In this document: positions 17,557 to 27,055 of the stretch, one piece after another
How the letters are laid out: each line of letters opens with the position of its first letter
Numbering within the stretch: the stretch's first letter is position 1
Source: an uncultured Clostridia bacterium
GTDB lineage: Bacteria > Bacillota > Clostridia > TANB77 > CAG-508
Direction of reading: 5' to 3'
Assembly (NCBI GenBank): GCA_946415375.1
Contig: CAMKSF010000001.1
Location: 72,867-136,866, forward strand
DNA length: 64,000 nucleotides
Position numbers and translations under genes: made by a program
The notes under the pieces: generated by a model
The model's input: the letters and a program-made list of their open reading frames with translations, nothing else
Told to the model about the DNA's origin: nothing
The model's database searches: none

Positions 17557-19419
17557 TTATTTTTTTTTAACTATGTTTTTTATATAAGTAGCTATATTTT
17601 TATAATCTAATCCATACACATCTTCTAGTTCTGAAACAGAACCATGTTTTATAAACTCGTCTGGATAAGCAAAACATTTTATTTTTACATCATTTAATTG
17701 TTTATTTGCAACAAGTTCTTTTATTGAACTTCCAAGTCCACCTATTTCTGTTCCATCTTCTATTGTGATTACAAATTTTGTTTTAGAAATAGATTCTGCA
17801 ATTTCTTTTTCATCTAAAGGTTTTAAAAATCTTGCATTAATAACCTCTGCATGAATGTCTTCTTTTTTAAGTAAATTTGCAACTTTCATTGCTGTTGAAG
17901 TCATTTTACCTATTCCAATAATTGTAACATCTTCTCCTTCTTGCAAAATCTCAGCTTGCCCTAGCTTTATATCTTCATGTTTATCAAATACTATATCCGC
18001 TTCTCCACCTCTAGGGTATCTTATAACAACTGGTGCTTTTAATTCAATTGCAAATTCCATCATTTTAGTTAATTCTTCAAAATCTTTTGGTGCCATTATA
18101 GTGATATTTGGAATTAGTTTAAAAAATGCCATATCATACAGCCCCTGATGTGTTTCTCCGTCATTTCCTACACATCCTGCTCTATCTACGCACATAATTA
18201 CTGGTAATTTTTGAATACATATATCATGTATTACTTGATCATATGCTCTTTGATAAAATGATGAATATATTGGAACAAAAGGAATCATTCCTTCTTTTGC
18301 AAGTCCTGCAGCAAAAGTCAATGCATGTTGTTCTGCAATTCCAACATCAAAAAATCTTTCTGGATATTTTATAGAAAAGTCTTTTAATCCTGTCCCATCT
18401 CTCATTGCAGCAGTAATCGCAACTATTGTTTTATTTTTCTCTGCAAGTTCTATAAGTTTTTCTCCAAAAGCTTTTGAATAATCCTTTGATTTCTTTTTAG
18501 TTGATTCTCCTGTTTCTATATTAAAAGGGCCTGTACCATGAAATTTATCAGGATTATCTTCAGCAGGTTTATATCCTTTTCCTTTTTTAGTTAAAACATG
18601 TATAAGAACAGGTTCATCCAGTTCTTTTGCTCTTGATAAAATGTATTCCATATCTTCAATATTGTGGCCATCAACTGGTCCTACATATTTAAATCCTATA
18701 TCTTCAAAATACATTTTTGGAAGTATTAATTGTTTTATACTTTTCTTTATTTTCGTTACTGCATTTACTGTTGGTTTACCGATTAAAGGAATCTTTTCTA
18801 TTAATTTTCTTCCTTTTTTATTAGATATTGTATATCTTTTCTTTACTCTTAATTTTGATAAAAACTTATTTATTCCACCTACATTTTTTGATATACTCAT
18901 TTCATTATCATTTAGAATAACTATCATTCTCGTCTTTGAACTTCCAACATGATTTAATGCTTCTAATGCCATTCCTCCTGTTAATGCTCCATCACCAATT
19001 ACGGCAAGTACAGAGTAATCTTCATTTTTCAAATCTCTTGCTTTGGCAATACCCATTGCTGCAGAAATTGATGTACTGCTATGTCCTGTATTAAAACAAT
19101 CTGTTATAGATTCACTTGTTTTAGGAAATCCTGCAATTCCATCTAATTTTCTTAAAGTTTTTAATTCTTCTTTTCTTCCAGTGAAAATTTTATGTACATA
19201 AGTTTGATGTCCAACATCCCAAACAACTCTATCCTTCTCTAAATCAAAAACACTATGTATAGCTATTGTTAATTCAACTATTCCCAAATTTGATGCTAAA
19301 TGTCCTCCATTTTTAGACACTACATCTAGTATATATTTTCTTATCTCCTCTGACAAAGTGTTTTTTTCATTTATGCTTAATTTTTTTAAGTCTTCTGCAT
19401 TATTTATCTGCTCTAACAT
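17557..19419 (-). CDS. dxs: 1-deoxy-D-xylulose-5-phosphate synthase
   Basis: The 620-residue thiamine-diphosphate enzyme condenses pyruvate and glyceraldehyde 3-phosphate, the first step of the MEP isoprenoid pathway. Domain I has VVWDVGHQTYVHKI and the ThDP motif GDGALTGGMALEALN; the transketolase pyrimidine domain has DVGIAEQHALTFAAGLA and the CVDRAGCVGNDGETHQG segment. The C-terminal transketolase_C domain is complete. The gene ends in a polylysine and is followed by a 60-base gap to the small possible gene. Confidence 0.97.
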   Translation of the reverse strand: MLEQINNAEDLKKLSINEKNTLSEEIRKYILDVVSKNGGHLASNLGIVELTIAIHSVFDLEKDRVVWDVGHQTYVHKIFTGRKEELKTLRKLDGIAGFPKTSESITDCFNTGHSSTSISAAMGIAKARDLKNEDYSVLAVIGDGALTGGMALEALNHVGSSKTRMIVILNDNEMSISKNVGGINKFLSKLRVKKRYTISNKKGRKLIEKIPLIGKPTVNAVTKIKKSIKQLILPKMYFEDIGFKYVGPVDGHNIEDMEYILSRAKELDEPVLIHVLTKKGKGYKPAEDNPDKFHGTGPFNIETGESTKKKSKDYSKAFGEKLIELAEKNKTIVAITAAMRDGTGLKDFSIKYPERFFDVGIAEQHALTFAAGLAKEGMIPFVPIYSSFYQRAYDQVIHDICIQKLPVIMCVDRAGCVGNDGETHQGLYDMAFFKLIPNITIMAPKDFEELTKMMEFAIELKAPVVIRYPRGGEADIVFDKHEDIKLGQAEILQEGEDVTIIGIGKMTSTAMKVANLLKKEDIHAEVINARFLKPLDEKEIAESISKTKFVITIEDGTEIGGLGSSIKELVANKQLNDVKIKCFAYPDEFIKHGSVSELEDVYGLDYKNIATYIKNIVKKK

Positions 19420-19510
19420 TTCTACACCCCGTTATATTATCTTTTTTTTATTAACTCTTAAATAATCCTTTATAATATTTATTTTAATTGCTTTAGTATA
19501 AAATGTCAAA

Positions 19511-19546
19511 TACAAAAAAATACTACCTAGTCAGTAGTATTTTTTT
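19511..19546 (-). terminator. Terminator after the DUF1232 gene
   Basis: AAAAAAATACTAC pairs with GTAGTATTTTTTT around CTAGTCA; on the minus strand the stem ends in a T run. It lies five bases after the DUF1232 stop. Confidence 0.85.
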
Positions 19547-19551
19547 ACTTT

Positions 19552-19956
19552 TTAGTTCTTACCGTTTTCATCTCTCCACTTTTTATACTCTTCTATATCA
19601 TTTCCAACTAATTTTAAACATGCAGCTAAAACAAATGCATCATCAATATATCCTACACCAGGAATCGCATCTGGTAATATATCTATTGGTGATACCCAGT
19701 ATAATAAAGCACTAATTACAGCAATAATTGTTCCAAGTGGAATCTCTGTATACTCTTTTTGAATATATCTTTTTATCAAAGAAATTAAAGTTGGAATAGC
19801 CGATAAACTCTCTCCAGCTAGTGGTATTGTTTGTAATTTCTTTTCTAATTTTTGTAAGAATTCTTCCATTTTGTCCTTGTCTTCTAATATTTTTTCAGCT
19901 TCTCCATATCCTTTCTCCAATTGTTTTTTTGCATCTTCTTCATTAAAATTTTCCAT
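19552..19956 (-). CDS. DUF1232 (YkvA-type) membrane protein
   Basis: The 134-residue protein has an N-terminal charged coiled region and a C-terminal DUF1232 domain: two hydrophobic segments with the signature YWVSPIDILPDAIPGVGYID followed by DAFVLAACLKLV. The role of the family is unknown, though it is widespread and small. GGAGG stands before the ATG. It is probably a single-gene unit between dxs and the second carboxypeptidase. Confidence 0.9.
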   Translation of the reverse strand: MENFNEEDAKKQLEKGYGEAEKILEDKDKMEEFLQKLEKKLQTIPLAGESLSAIPTLISLIKRYIQKEYTEIPLGTIIAVISALLYWVSPIDILPDAIPGVGYIDDAFVLAACLKLVGNDIEEYKKWRDENGKN

Positions 19957-20002
19957 TTCTTTTCCTCCTTTTACATAATTATACTTCTAATCAAAAATAT
20001 AA

Positions 20003-21247
20003 TCAATATATTTTAATATTATTAATGTGTTTCTTCTTTTTCTTTCTTACTATCAATAATAAACCTAGAACTATAATAAATATTCCTGCTCCTATCAGTA
20101 TTTCTACATAATAAGTTTTAAGTTCAACTTCTGTTTCTGCTAATAATTTAGCTTTATATTCTATACCATCAACATTATATTTTATTATTCCTAATTCTTG
20201 TCCTTGTTCTATTGGTGCTTTTATATCATCAATTAATACTATTTCTGGCTCAATCTCATCTACTTTTATTTTCTTATTTGCCATAGCTGTAATATCATCA
20301 CTTATAACTAAATTCAAGTCTTTTGTTTTTTTGGTTGCTTTTTTCACCTCAATGTTTTGTATTATATCTCCCTTATCATGAATTTTTGTTAAAGCATAAT
20401 TATCATATGCAAAACTTATCATTTTCTTTGTTTCAGAAAACTTACTATTTGCAGTTTGTGCCCCTAATACAACTGTAATAAATTCAAGCCCATTTTCAGA
20501 TGAATCTGTAATTAAACAGTTCCCTGCTTGCTTTGTAGTTCCAGTCTTGATTCCATTTATAATTTTATTGTAATAAGCATTTTTTGGATTAACAAAATTA
20601 TTAGTATTTTTCATAACTCTATCTTTTAATGGATGCTTATTTGTAGGTGACAGTGTATATTCATATGTAGAAACTATTTTTTTTAATGTTTCGTTTTTTA
20701 TTGCATAATCTGAAATCAAATACATATCATATGCTGTTGTATAATGATTTTGATTATGTATTCCATTTGGATTTACAAAATGCGTATTTTTACATCCTAA
20801 TTCTTCAGCTTTTTTATTCATCATTTCTGAGAATCCATCTACAGAACCTCCAACATGTTCTGCTAAAACATATGCTGCATCATTTGCAGATTTTAACATA
20901 AGTGCATACAATAAATCTTTTATTGTTATTTGCTCACCAACAAATAATGGTGCAATAACATATCCTGTTGGAATATGTGAAATAGCAGTTTGAGAAACAG
21001 TTGCAACATCATCTAATTCACAGTTTTCTATTGTAAGGATTGCTGTTAAGATTTTTGTAACAGATGCTGGATAATTTTGCTCATAAATATCTTTTTCATA
21101 AATAATTTTTCCTGTATTTGTTTCCACAATTAACGCCGCTTTTGCATTTACTGATAATTCATCATCTGCATATACCTTTGTATTGCATGTTAAAACAACT
21201 ATTAAAAGCATTATTATCATTGTAACTTTGTATATTTTATTCTTCAT
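20003..21247 (-). CDS. D-alanyl-D-alanine carboxypeptidase, DacF-like
   Basis: The 414-residue protein begins with a signal peptide (about residues 1-27) and has SVTK, SAND and KTGTT. After the PBP5 C-terminal domain there is a transmembrane helix near 385-405 followed by a basic tail KKKKKH, so it is membrane-anchored with the catalytic domain outside. Its start overlaps the end of the upstream NUDIX gene by 11 bases, which is unusual for such different functions and suggests one transcript with the NUDIX-GNAT-DUF3592 genes. It is a paralogue of the protein at 15101-16336. Confidence 0.92.
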   Translation of the reverse strand: MKNKIYKVTMIIMLLIVVLTCNTKVYADDELSVNAKAALIVETNTGKIIYEKDIYEQNYPASVTKILTAILTIENCELDDVATVSQTAISHIPTGYVIAPLFVGEQITIKDLLYALMLKSANDAAYVLAEHVGGSVDGFSEMMNKKAEELGCKNTHFVNPNGIHNQNHYTTAYDMYLISDYAIKNETLKKIVSTYEYTLSPTNKHPLKDRVMKNTNNFVNPKNAYYNKIINGIKTGTTKQAGNCLITDSSENGLEFITVVLGAQTANSKFSETKKMISFAYDNYALTKIHDKGDIIQNIEVKKATKKTKDLNLVISDDITAMANKKIKVDEIEPEIVLIDDIKAPIEQGQELGIIKYNVDGIEYKAKLLAETEVELKTYYVEILIGAGIFIIVLGLLLIVRKKKKKHINNIKIY

Positions 21248-21782
21248 CTTTTTTTCCTCTCGACAAATAGTATTCTAATATTTTTCTATCTCTAAGTACA
21301 ACAAACCTAGTTATATATACATCACTAAATATAGAAGGAATTAATATATCATAGCAATCTTTTATTTTCTTTAAAGCATCTTCCGGCGTTAACCATACAA
21401 GTTTTGCACCATCTATTTTCTCTGCTTCATCTAAGTTAAACTTATGTGTATCTTTTGTTACTTTTCCAATAAATATATGTGAAATCTGTTTAACATTCTT
21501 TTGACTTCGATATTCCTCTGTTGTTCCTAACTGTTCAACTATTTCAACTTCACATCCGGCTTCTTCTAGTACTTCTCTCTTAAATGCCATCTGTGGATTT
21601 TCGTTTTCTTCCATTCCACCACCTACAAGCTTATATTCATTTTTGTTTGTTTTATGTTCAATTGCAATCTTTCCATCATCTCTCATTACAATTCCCCTAG
21701 CTGCAATTCTAAGTTTATAGTCCTTCATCTCTTTAGGTTCTAATCCAAAGTCTTTGTCTGTTAATTGAAATAAAACTCCCAT
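21237..21782 (-). CDS. NUDIX hydrolase
   Basis: The 181-residue protein contains a good NUDIX box, GGGMEENENPQMAFKREV followed by LEEAGCEV (G-x5-E-x7-REV-x-EEAG). It probably cleaves a nucleoside diphosphate linked to another group; the substrate cannot be predicted. A strong AGGAGG-like site precedes the ATG. Its stop lies inside the first codons of the carboxypeptidase gene. It is one of four NUDIX genes in the window. Confidence 0.9.
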   Translation of the reverse strand: MGVLFQLTDKDFGLEPKEMKDYKLRIAARGIVMRDDGKIAIEHKTNKNEYKLVGGGMEENENPQMAFKREVLEEAGCEVEIVEQLGTTEEYRSQKNVKQISHIFIGKVTKDTHKFNLDEAEKIDGAKLVWLTPEDALKKIKDCYDILIPSIFSDVYITRFVVLRDRKILEYYLSRGKKDEE

Positions 21783-21801
21783 ATTATTCCTCCTAAGAAA
21801 T

Positions 21802-22545
21802 CTACTTTAATAACTTTTCTAACGCATTAGCATTAAGTATAGTATTTGATACAAATTCACCTTTATAAAAATTAGCCCAATTGTTAAAAATACAAGGTAC
21901 ATTTTTCGCTTTTTCTAATGAGTCTATTTTTATAAAGTTAAGCTTTATATTTTTTTCTTTTGCATAGTCTGATAACTCTTTTACCTCATATTCTACATAA
22001 GGACATTCATTGCTATAATAAATAGTAAAATCCTTGTTATCTATCTTCATACTTCTAGCATTTTCATTAAATTTAGGTGTTTCTGTGTTCTTAAATTGTA
22101 ATGCAAGTAATTCATAATCACCTATACTATCTACCACTTTAAATCCAAAATGTTCAAAAAATTTCTTTTCTCCCAAAAATGGCTTTTTCTTTTTTGATGC
22201 TAAAGTGCAAATACCATCTCTTCCTTTTTTCTTCGCATCATCTATTGCATATTCTAATAATTCTTTTCCAATGCCTTTAGCTTTAAAGCTTCCTGCAACC
22301 CATAAACAGTAGATGTATTCATAGTTTTTTCCACTTATTGGAACCCATGAAGTTTCTAATGGTTCATATTCTATAAATATCTTTCCCCTTGCATCTAATC
22401 TTCTAAAAACATGTCCATCTTTTAGTTTATTTTTTATCCATTCTTTTTTTCTATCAACACCATCTTGATGTTTTGGATCTCCTATTGCACAACAAATGTG
22501 CTCCTCATTAATATTTTCAGCTGTTAAATTAATATATTTATTCAT
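21802..22545 (-). CDS. GNAT N-acetyltransferase with C-terminal YoaP-like domain
   Basis: The 247-residue protein has an N-terminal GNAT fold, with acetyl-CoA-binding segment VAGSFKAKGIGKELLEYAI, and a C-terminal thioredoxin-like part (YYSNECPYVEYEVKEL) of the YoaP type. B. subtilis YoaP has the same arrangement; its substrate is not established. The start codon overlaps the stop of DUF3592 by four bases (ATGA), so the two are translationally coupled. Confidence 0.85.
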   Translation of the reverse strand: MNKYINLTAENINEEHICCAIGDPKHQDGVDRKKEWIKNKLKDGHVFRRLDARGKIFIEYEPLETSWVPISGKNYEYIYCLWVAGSFKAKGIGKELLEYAIDDAKKKGRDGICTLASKKKKPFLGEKKFFEHFGFKVVDSIGDYELLALQFKNTETPKFNENARSMKIDNKDFTIYYSNECPYVEYEVKELSDYAKEKNIKLNFIKIDSLEKAKNVPCIFNNWANFYKGEFVSNTILNANALEKLLK

Positions 22546-22982
22546 CTTACTAACTTCCTTTCATCTATTAAATTTTTTCCTGTAATCGCACTAAATACGA
22601 TTATAGATCCACCAATTATAAAAACAATTCCTACAATGTTTATGGTTGGACTTCCCTTTATAGTATATTCTTCTACATTATTTGGGTTATATTTTATATT
22701 CACTTTTTTATTAACCCAATAATCTGATGAATTATTTGACCCTTCACTGCTCTTTTTTGTAATAGTTTTTTCTCCTGCTTGATATTGTATTACTGGATAG
22801 TATATATAATCTGTTCTCGTAATTCCATCTTCTGTATCTGTTGTCATTTTATGTTCAATTTCAACCACTGTACCTACTGCTTCTACAGTACATCTTTTTT
22901 CTTGATTAATTCCAATAATAATTACCGCTATTCCTCCAACAGAAAATAATATCCCTGCAATAACACCTAATAATTTCTTCAT
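22542..22982 (-). CDS. DUF3592 membrane protein
   Basis: The 146-residue protein has two transmembrane helices (about 5-25 and 112-132) flanking an extracytoplasmic beta domain with YYPVIQYQAGEK and VNIKYNPNNVEEY, the DUF3592 pattern. The function is unknown. It is coupled by a four-base overlap to the GNAT-YoaP gene. Confidence 0.82.
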   Translation of the reverse strand: MKKLLGVIAGILFSVGGIAVIIIGINQEKRCTVEAVGTVVEIEHKMTTDTEDGITRTDYIYYPVIQYQAGEKTITKKSSEGSNNSSDYWVNKKVNIKYNPNNVEEYTIKGSPTINIVGIVFIIGGSIIVFSAITGKNLIDERKLVR

Positions 22983-23009
22983 TTATTTTACTCCTTTTTT
23001 ATAATAAAT

Positions 23010-24227
23010 TTATAAACTGATTAACTGATAGTAATACCCTATAAATATTAAAATACATGCACATACATTTATTATTAAAATTAAGGAAATATGCTTTTTT
23101 CTTTCTTTAACTAAATTGGCTATAAACTCTCTAATTAAGGCATTTGAATAGAAATACCATTTAGTTTTACTTCCCATTCCTTCACAATCAATTCCACATT
23201 CATTAGCAATTACTCCGCTTCTAAAAACATGGTAATTAGTAGTTGAAAAACTAATTTTAGCATCTTCTTTATATTTAGCTATAATATTATATGAATACTT
23301 TAGATTTTCAGCAGTACTTGTAGCCTGTTTTTCCATAATAATATTTTTCGGTTTTATTCCTTGGCTTATTAAATAATTCTTCATGGCCTCTGCTTCAGGC
23401 ATTATTTCATCATCACCTTGTCCACCAGATGGTACAAAAATTATTTCTTTATTATTCTTTTCTTTTTGTATTTTTGCAAATTCTATTGCTTTATCTACTC
23501 TAGCCTTTAAAAGTGGTGTTAGTGTTCCATCTTTTTTTATCATACAACCTAAAATAATTACATAGTCCTTCTCTTCTTTAGGTATATGTGATGCTGCTCT
23601 TATATTACAGTATAAAGTTGAAATCATTAAAGTATATAGATAAGATAGAACTGCATTTATTATAATGTCAATCATTTTTTTTATTCTCAATAATCTCTTT
23701 CCAGCTAGTATTGTTGAGGTAATTAAATAAATAGCTTGGCTTCCAAATAATCCCATTAATGCAAATAATCCTATAAACACTCCTAATAGGTTTTTATAAC
23801 TAAATCCCTCTCTTTTTATTAGTACACCATTGCTAATAATGCTGTACACAGATAGTATTATAATACACGGCAATGTTAACATTACAAAAAACGAGAAAGA
23901 TTCAAGAGTATTATTATATATATCAGTAATATTTAATACATTCCAATTCTCTATTAAAAGATTAATTTGTCTTAATATATTAATATTTAAAAATATTAAT
24001 AATCCTAAATTCATCACTATATCATATGAATATTTTTTATTGTTATATTGTTTTCTAATATATAAAACACAACCATAGGAAATTCTAATTAAATATAGAA
24101 TTATTATAATTTGAATTGCTTTGCTTAACATTACATTATCAGATAAATTAGTATGTTTTAGAATAATAATACTAATTAAGACAAATAATATAGTTATAAA
24201 AAGATATATAATTCTCTGCTTTTTCAC
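23010..24227 (-). CDS. YdcF/ElyC-family (DUF218) membrane protein
   Basis: The 405-residue protein has about seven transmembrane helices and a DUF218 domain between the fifth and last helix: DYVIILGCMIKKDGTLTPLL, VPSGGQGDDEIMPEAEAM, and STAENLKYS. DUF218 proteins (SanA, ElyC, YdcF) act at the envelope, and some affect lipid carrier or SAM-binding functions. A longer paralogue is at 44925-46400 with the same topology. It is probably transcribed on its own or with DUF3592. Confidence 0.88.
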   Translation of the reverse strand: MKKQRIIYLFITILFVLISIIILKHTNLSDNVMLSKAIQIIIILYLIRISYGCVLYIRKQYNNKKYSYDIVMNLGLLIFLNINILRQINLLIENWNVLNITDIYNNTLESFSFFVMLTLPCIIILSVYSIISNGVLIKREGFSYKNLLGVFIGLFALMGLFGSQAIYLITSTILAGKRLLRIKKMIDIIINAVLSYLYTLMISTLYCNIRAASHIPKEEKDYVIILGCMIKKDGTLTPLLKARVDKAIEFAKIQKEKNNKEIIFVPSGGQGDDEIMPEAEAMKNYLISQGIKPKNIIMEKQATSTAENLKYSYNIIAKYKEDAKISFSTTNYHVFRSGVIANECGIDCEGMGSKTKWYFYSNALIREFIANLVKERKKHISLILIINVCACILIFIGYYYQLISL

Positions 24228-24277
24228 TTAATATCTCCCTTTTTTGACACAATATTTTATTATTTTTTAATACTCTT

Positions 24278-24961
24278 TTATAATTGTTGAGCTATATCAT
24301 GGACTACAAAGTCGGAAATATTTGGCTTGTGCTCTTTATCGTTTGGCTCGAATCCATTTAAAGTACCATACTTTAATAATTCTTCTATGTTTTTATTTCC
24401 AAATAGATTTTTCTCATTAATAACTCCTATATCACATAATATCTTTAATTCTTCACACGTTGATTTCAATTCAGTATCAGGACAATGAATCACATTAAGA
24501 TTGTTAATTCTGTAATTTCCCATTTTCCCAGAATATATGCTTTTTATTTCTTCACCATTTAAATTAACAATTTTTATATAGTTTTTTGGTTCTTCACTAT
24601 TTTCATTTGAAACCAAACAAACATTTAAATCCATTAAATCCTTTCTAATAGACATTTTTATGTCATATACCTTTTGTCTAAATATATCATAATCATTATT
24701 GTTTGGATCTGCGACAATAGCGAGCAACGCCTCTTTGCCAAAAATGCTTCTTGATGCATGTAAGTATTGTTCAAACGATTTTGCAAATTTTTCTCCTTTA
24801 GTTTGGTAATGTCTAAAATATAATTTCTTTATTACACTCTCATAATCTTCTATTCGAAAAAATCTAATTTCATTAAAATTTTCATTGAATTTTTCAAAGA
24901 TTCTATTAATAAACCTTATTCCATCTGGTTTAATTATAAAGTAACTATAGTTCCTTTTCAT
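24278..24961 (-). CDS. Nucleoside diphosphate kinase-like protein
   Basis: The 227-residue protein starts like NDK (YSYFIIKPDGIR, with Lys11 of the KPDG motif) and contains NVIHCPDTE near residue 156, which matches the NxxH-x-SD active-site segment with a catalytic-type His159. The middle is diverged from housekeeping NDK and about 80 residues longer, and the tail has no counterpart in it. It may transfer phosphate between nucleotides or use the fold for another purpose. The next gene upstream, 145 bases away, is a HEPN-like protein. Confidence 0.7.
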   Translation of the reverse strand: MKRNYSYFIIKPDGIRFINRIFEKFNENFNEIRFFRIEDYESVIKKLYFRHYQTKGEKFAKSFEQYLHASRSIFGKEALLAIVADPNNNDYDIFRQKVYDIKMSIRKDLMDLNVCLVSNENSEEPKNYIKIVNLNGEEIKSIYSGKMGNYRINNLNVIHCPDTELKSTCEELKILCDIGVINEKNLFGNKNIEELLKYGTLNGFEPNDKEHKPNISDFVVHDIAQQL

Positions 24962-25106
24962 TTATTTGTTCCTCTTTCTATGTATTATTTTCATAATTTT
25001 TTTATTAGATATATTTGTATATTTTTGAATTATAATACTAATTAGCACAAACAAACTAGTTATAAAAAATATATACTATTTCCTTTTATTTTTTAGGTTC
25101 ATATTA

Positions 25107-26960
25107 TTACCTTTCTTTATCATTTCCTTCAATATTTCTTTCTTGTATATTTTTTAGTATAATGTTTCTTATACTGTTTCGCACGTATTGGTAAGTTTCA
25201 TTTATATTTTCCTTGCATTTTTCCTTTTGATACTCAGTAATTTTAACAAGGTCTTCTCCCCTAAGATTCATTAGTAAAAATGTAGTTTTTTCTTTTTTAT
25301 CATCAAAATCTTGAAAAGTAAATCTAATATTTTCAAAATTAATACTTCCATCATCATTAACTACCTTATACTTAACTCCATCAATAATGTAATCTGAATA
25401 ATCGATATCCACGTTTCCATGCATTATAGAATTTCTTATTCCATCAAATAGCTTTGAATAGTCAAAATGTTTCTCATTTTGTTTTTCTTCTAATTTTCGA
25501 ATTGCTAATTCTAACTCATTACAACCTTTTTCTATTTGTAATATATCTGCATACTTTAATTGTATACTTCGTAATTCTTCAACTTGTTTTTTTAAATCCC
25601 CCAAAGGTACTTTTTGTAATCCTACTAAATCTAATAGAGCTCCTTCTATTCTATCGTTCGTACTTAAAATTCCTATTAATCTTTCATTTGATGTATTCTT
25701 ATTTTTCTCTCTCTTAAGCCTATTTATCTCATTTGAAATAACTCTTTGTAAATAATTGTTTATCATATTTTCATTATTTTTTTTCCAATCATTATCTTCT
25801 ATCACTAAGTCCTCTAATTTAGGCCAAATAAAAGTATTACTTTCAGAATTAGCCATAACAAACTTACCAAAAATATTCTTAGCTTTTGGGGTCAATTCAT
25901 TTCCTTGAATTCTTAACAATCTAGGTACTACACTTAAATAGATTTCTGTAATTCTTTCTAAATCTATATCTTGTTTTCTACCATCAAAATACTCATCTAA
26001 TTGTGTTAAAATTCCATCAATATCATCAATTCCACAATTTTGTTTCATTTGCTCTGTCATTGATTTAAAAAAACCGTAAAAATCGCGCAATACATCATTT
26101 AATCTATTTTCATCTAATTCTTTGAGATCAAAGTTTTTGACATTAATTGTATTAGCATTTTCTTCTTCGCTTATTCTTTTCCCTATTTTTGGAGGATGTT
26201 GTATCAACAATTCTGAATTTGTTATATTTTGACCAGGAGCATAAATCCTTTGATTTTTTGTTTTTTCATAAAGATAGCCAAAATAATAATTATATGATTG
26301 TAACAAAGTTGCATATCTTTTTGGTGTTATTTCTCTAAATACCTTATCCTCTTTCCCATATAATTCAGAATTTCTATTAAATAATGTATCAATTAAAACA
26401 TTTAAATCATATCCTGAATACGAAAAATCAGATAAATGTGATAAATATAATTTCGTATTCTTTTTTAAAAACAGAATTAATTTTTCAACCATCTTCTTTA
26501 ATTCATCTTCTGATATTTCATATTTAATTTCATTTTCCTTTTTAAAGTCAATTGTAAGGTTATCTCCATTGTCTACAATAATCGAGTAATGAGCATGTGC
26601 CAAGCAATTACGAAATTGTTTTATTGCCTCCTTTTTATCCTCTATATCTGTCAAATCTTTTATTTTTTTCCCTTTATAAATAGCTGTATCATCAAATACA
26701 ACTTTAATTACCTCATTAATTACTTCTTCTTCTACTTTATCAAGTTCAATTTTTTCAAGAAATTTTATTACATCAAGAATATAATTGTTTAGCTTTATCC
26801 TTTTTAATGAAACATCGTCAATATGCAAATCACGGTTACTATTGTTTGTATTGTTTTCTTCCATTATTCTTTTTAATTTTTCATATAGTTCCATCATTCC
26901 TATAGCATCATCAAATCCTCTTATTATTCTTGTATCTTGATTTTGATTTAAACTCTCCAT
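25107..26960 (-). CDS. Large protein with two HEPN-like RNxxxH motifs
   Basis: The 617-residue protein has no signal peptide. RNCLAH (Arg117, His122) and RNSIMHG (Arg509, His514) each match the R-x4-H catalytic motif of HEPN ribonucleases, and each is followed by a beta-hairpin-like segment (YSIIVDNGDNLTIDF; YSDYIIDGVKYKV), as in Apea/MAE_28990-type HEPN proteins. Between them lies a helix-rich, lysine- and asparagine-rich region without a motif I know. HEPN proteins often act as RNases in toxin-antitoxin or phage-defence systems. No nucleotidyltransferase-type antitoxin is adjacent. GGAGAATC precedes the ATG. Confidence 0.65.
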   Translation of the reverse strand: MESLNQNQDTRIIRGFDDAIGMMELYEKLKRIMEENNTNNSNRDLHIDDVSLKRIKLNNYILDVIKFLEKIELDKVEEEVINEVIKVVFDDTAIYKGKKIKDLTDIEDKKEAIKQFRNCLAHAHYSIIVDNGDNLTIDFKKENEIKYEISEDELKKMVEKLILFLKKNTKLYLSHLSDFSYSGYDLNVLIDTLFNRNSELYGKEDKVFREITPKRYATLLQSYNYYFGYLYEKTKNQRIYAPGQNITNSELLIQHPPKIGKRISEEENANTINVKNFDLKELDENRLNDVLRDFYGFFKSMTEQMKQNCGIDDIDGILTQLDEYFDGRKQDIDLERITEIYLSVVPRLLRIQGNELTPKAKNIFGKFVMANSESNTFIWPKLEDLVIEDNDWKKNNENMINNYLQRVISNEINRLKREKNKNTSNERLIGILSTNDRIEGALLDLVGLQKVPLGDLKKQVEELRSIQLKYADILQIEKGCNELELAIRKLEEKQNEKHFDYSKLFDGIRNSIMHGNVDIDYSDYIIDGVKYKVVNDDGSINFENIRFTFQDFDDKKEKTTFLLMNLRGEDLVKITEYQKEKCKENINETYQYVRNSIRNIILKNIQERNIEGNDKER

Positions 26961-27011
26961 TTTGATTCTCCTTTTTTAAAACTTTGTTATATTATATAAT
27001 ATTTTTTCACA

Positions 27012-27047
27012 AAATAAAAGACTATCCTAAAATAATTTAGAATAATC
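27012..27047 (-). terminator. Terminator after the GntR-ABC operon
   Basis: GATTATTCTAAA pairs with TTTAGGATAGTC (with two G-U) on the minus strand, followed by TTTTATTT. It begins nine bases after the permease stop. The same stem motif reappears at 52590. Confidence 0.85.
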
Positions 27048-27055
27048 TATCTTTA

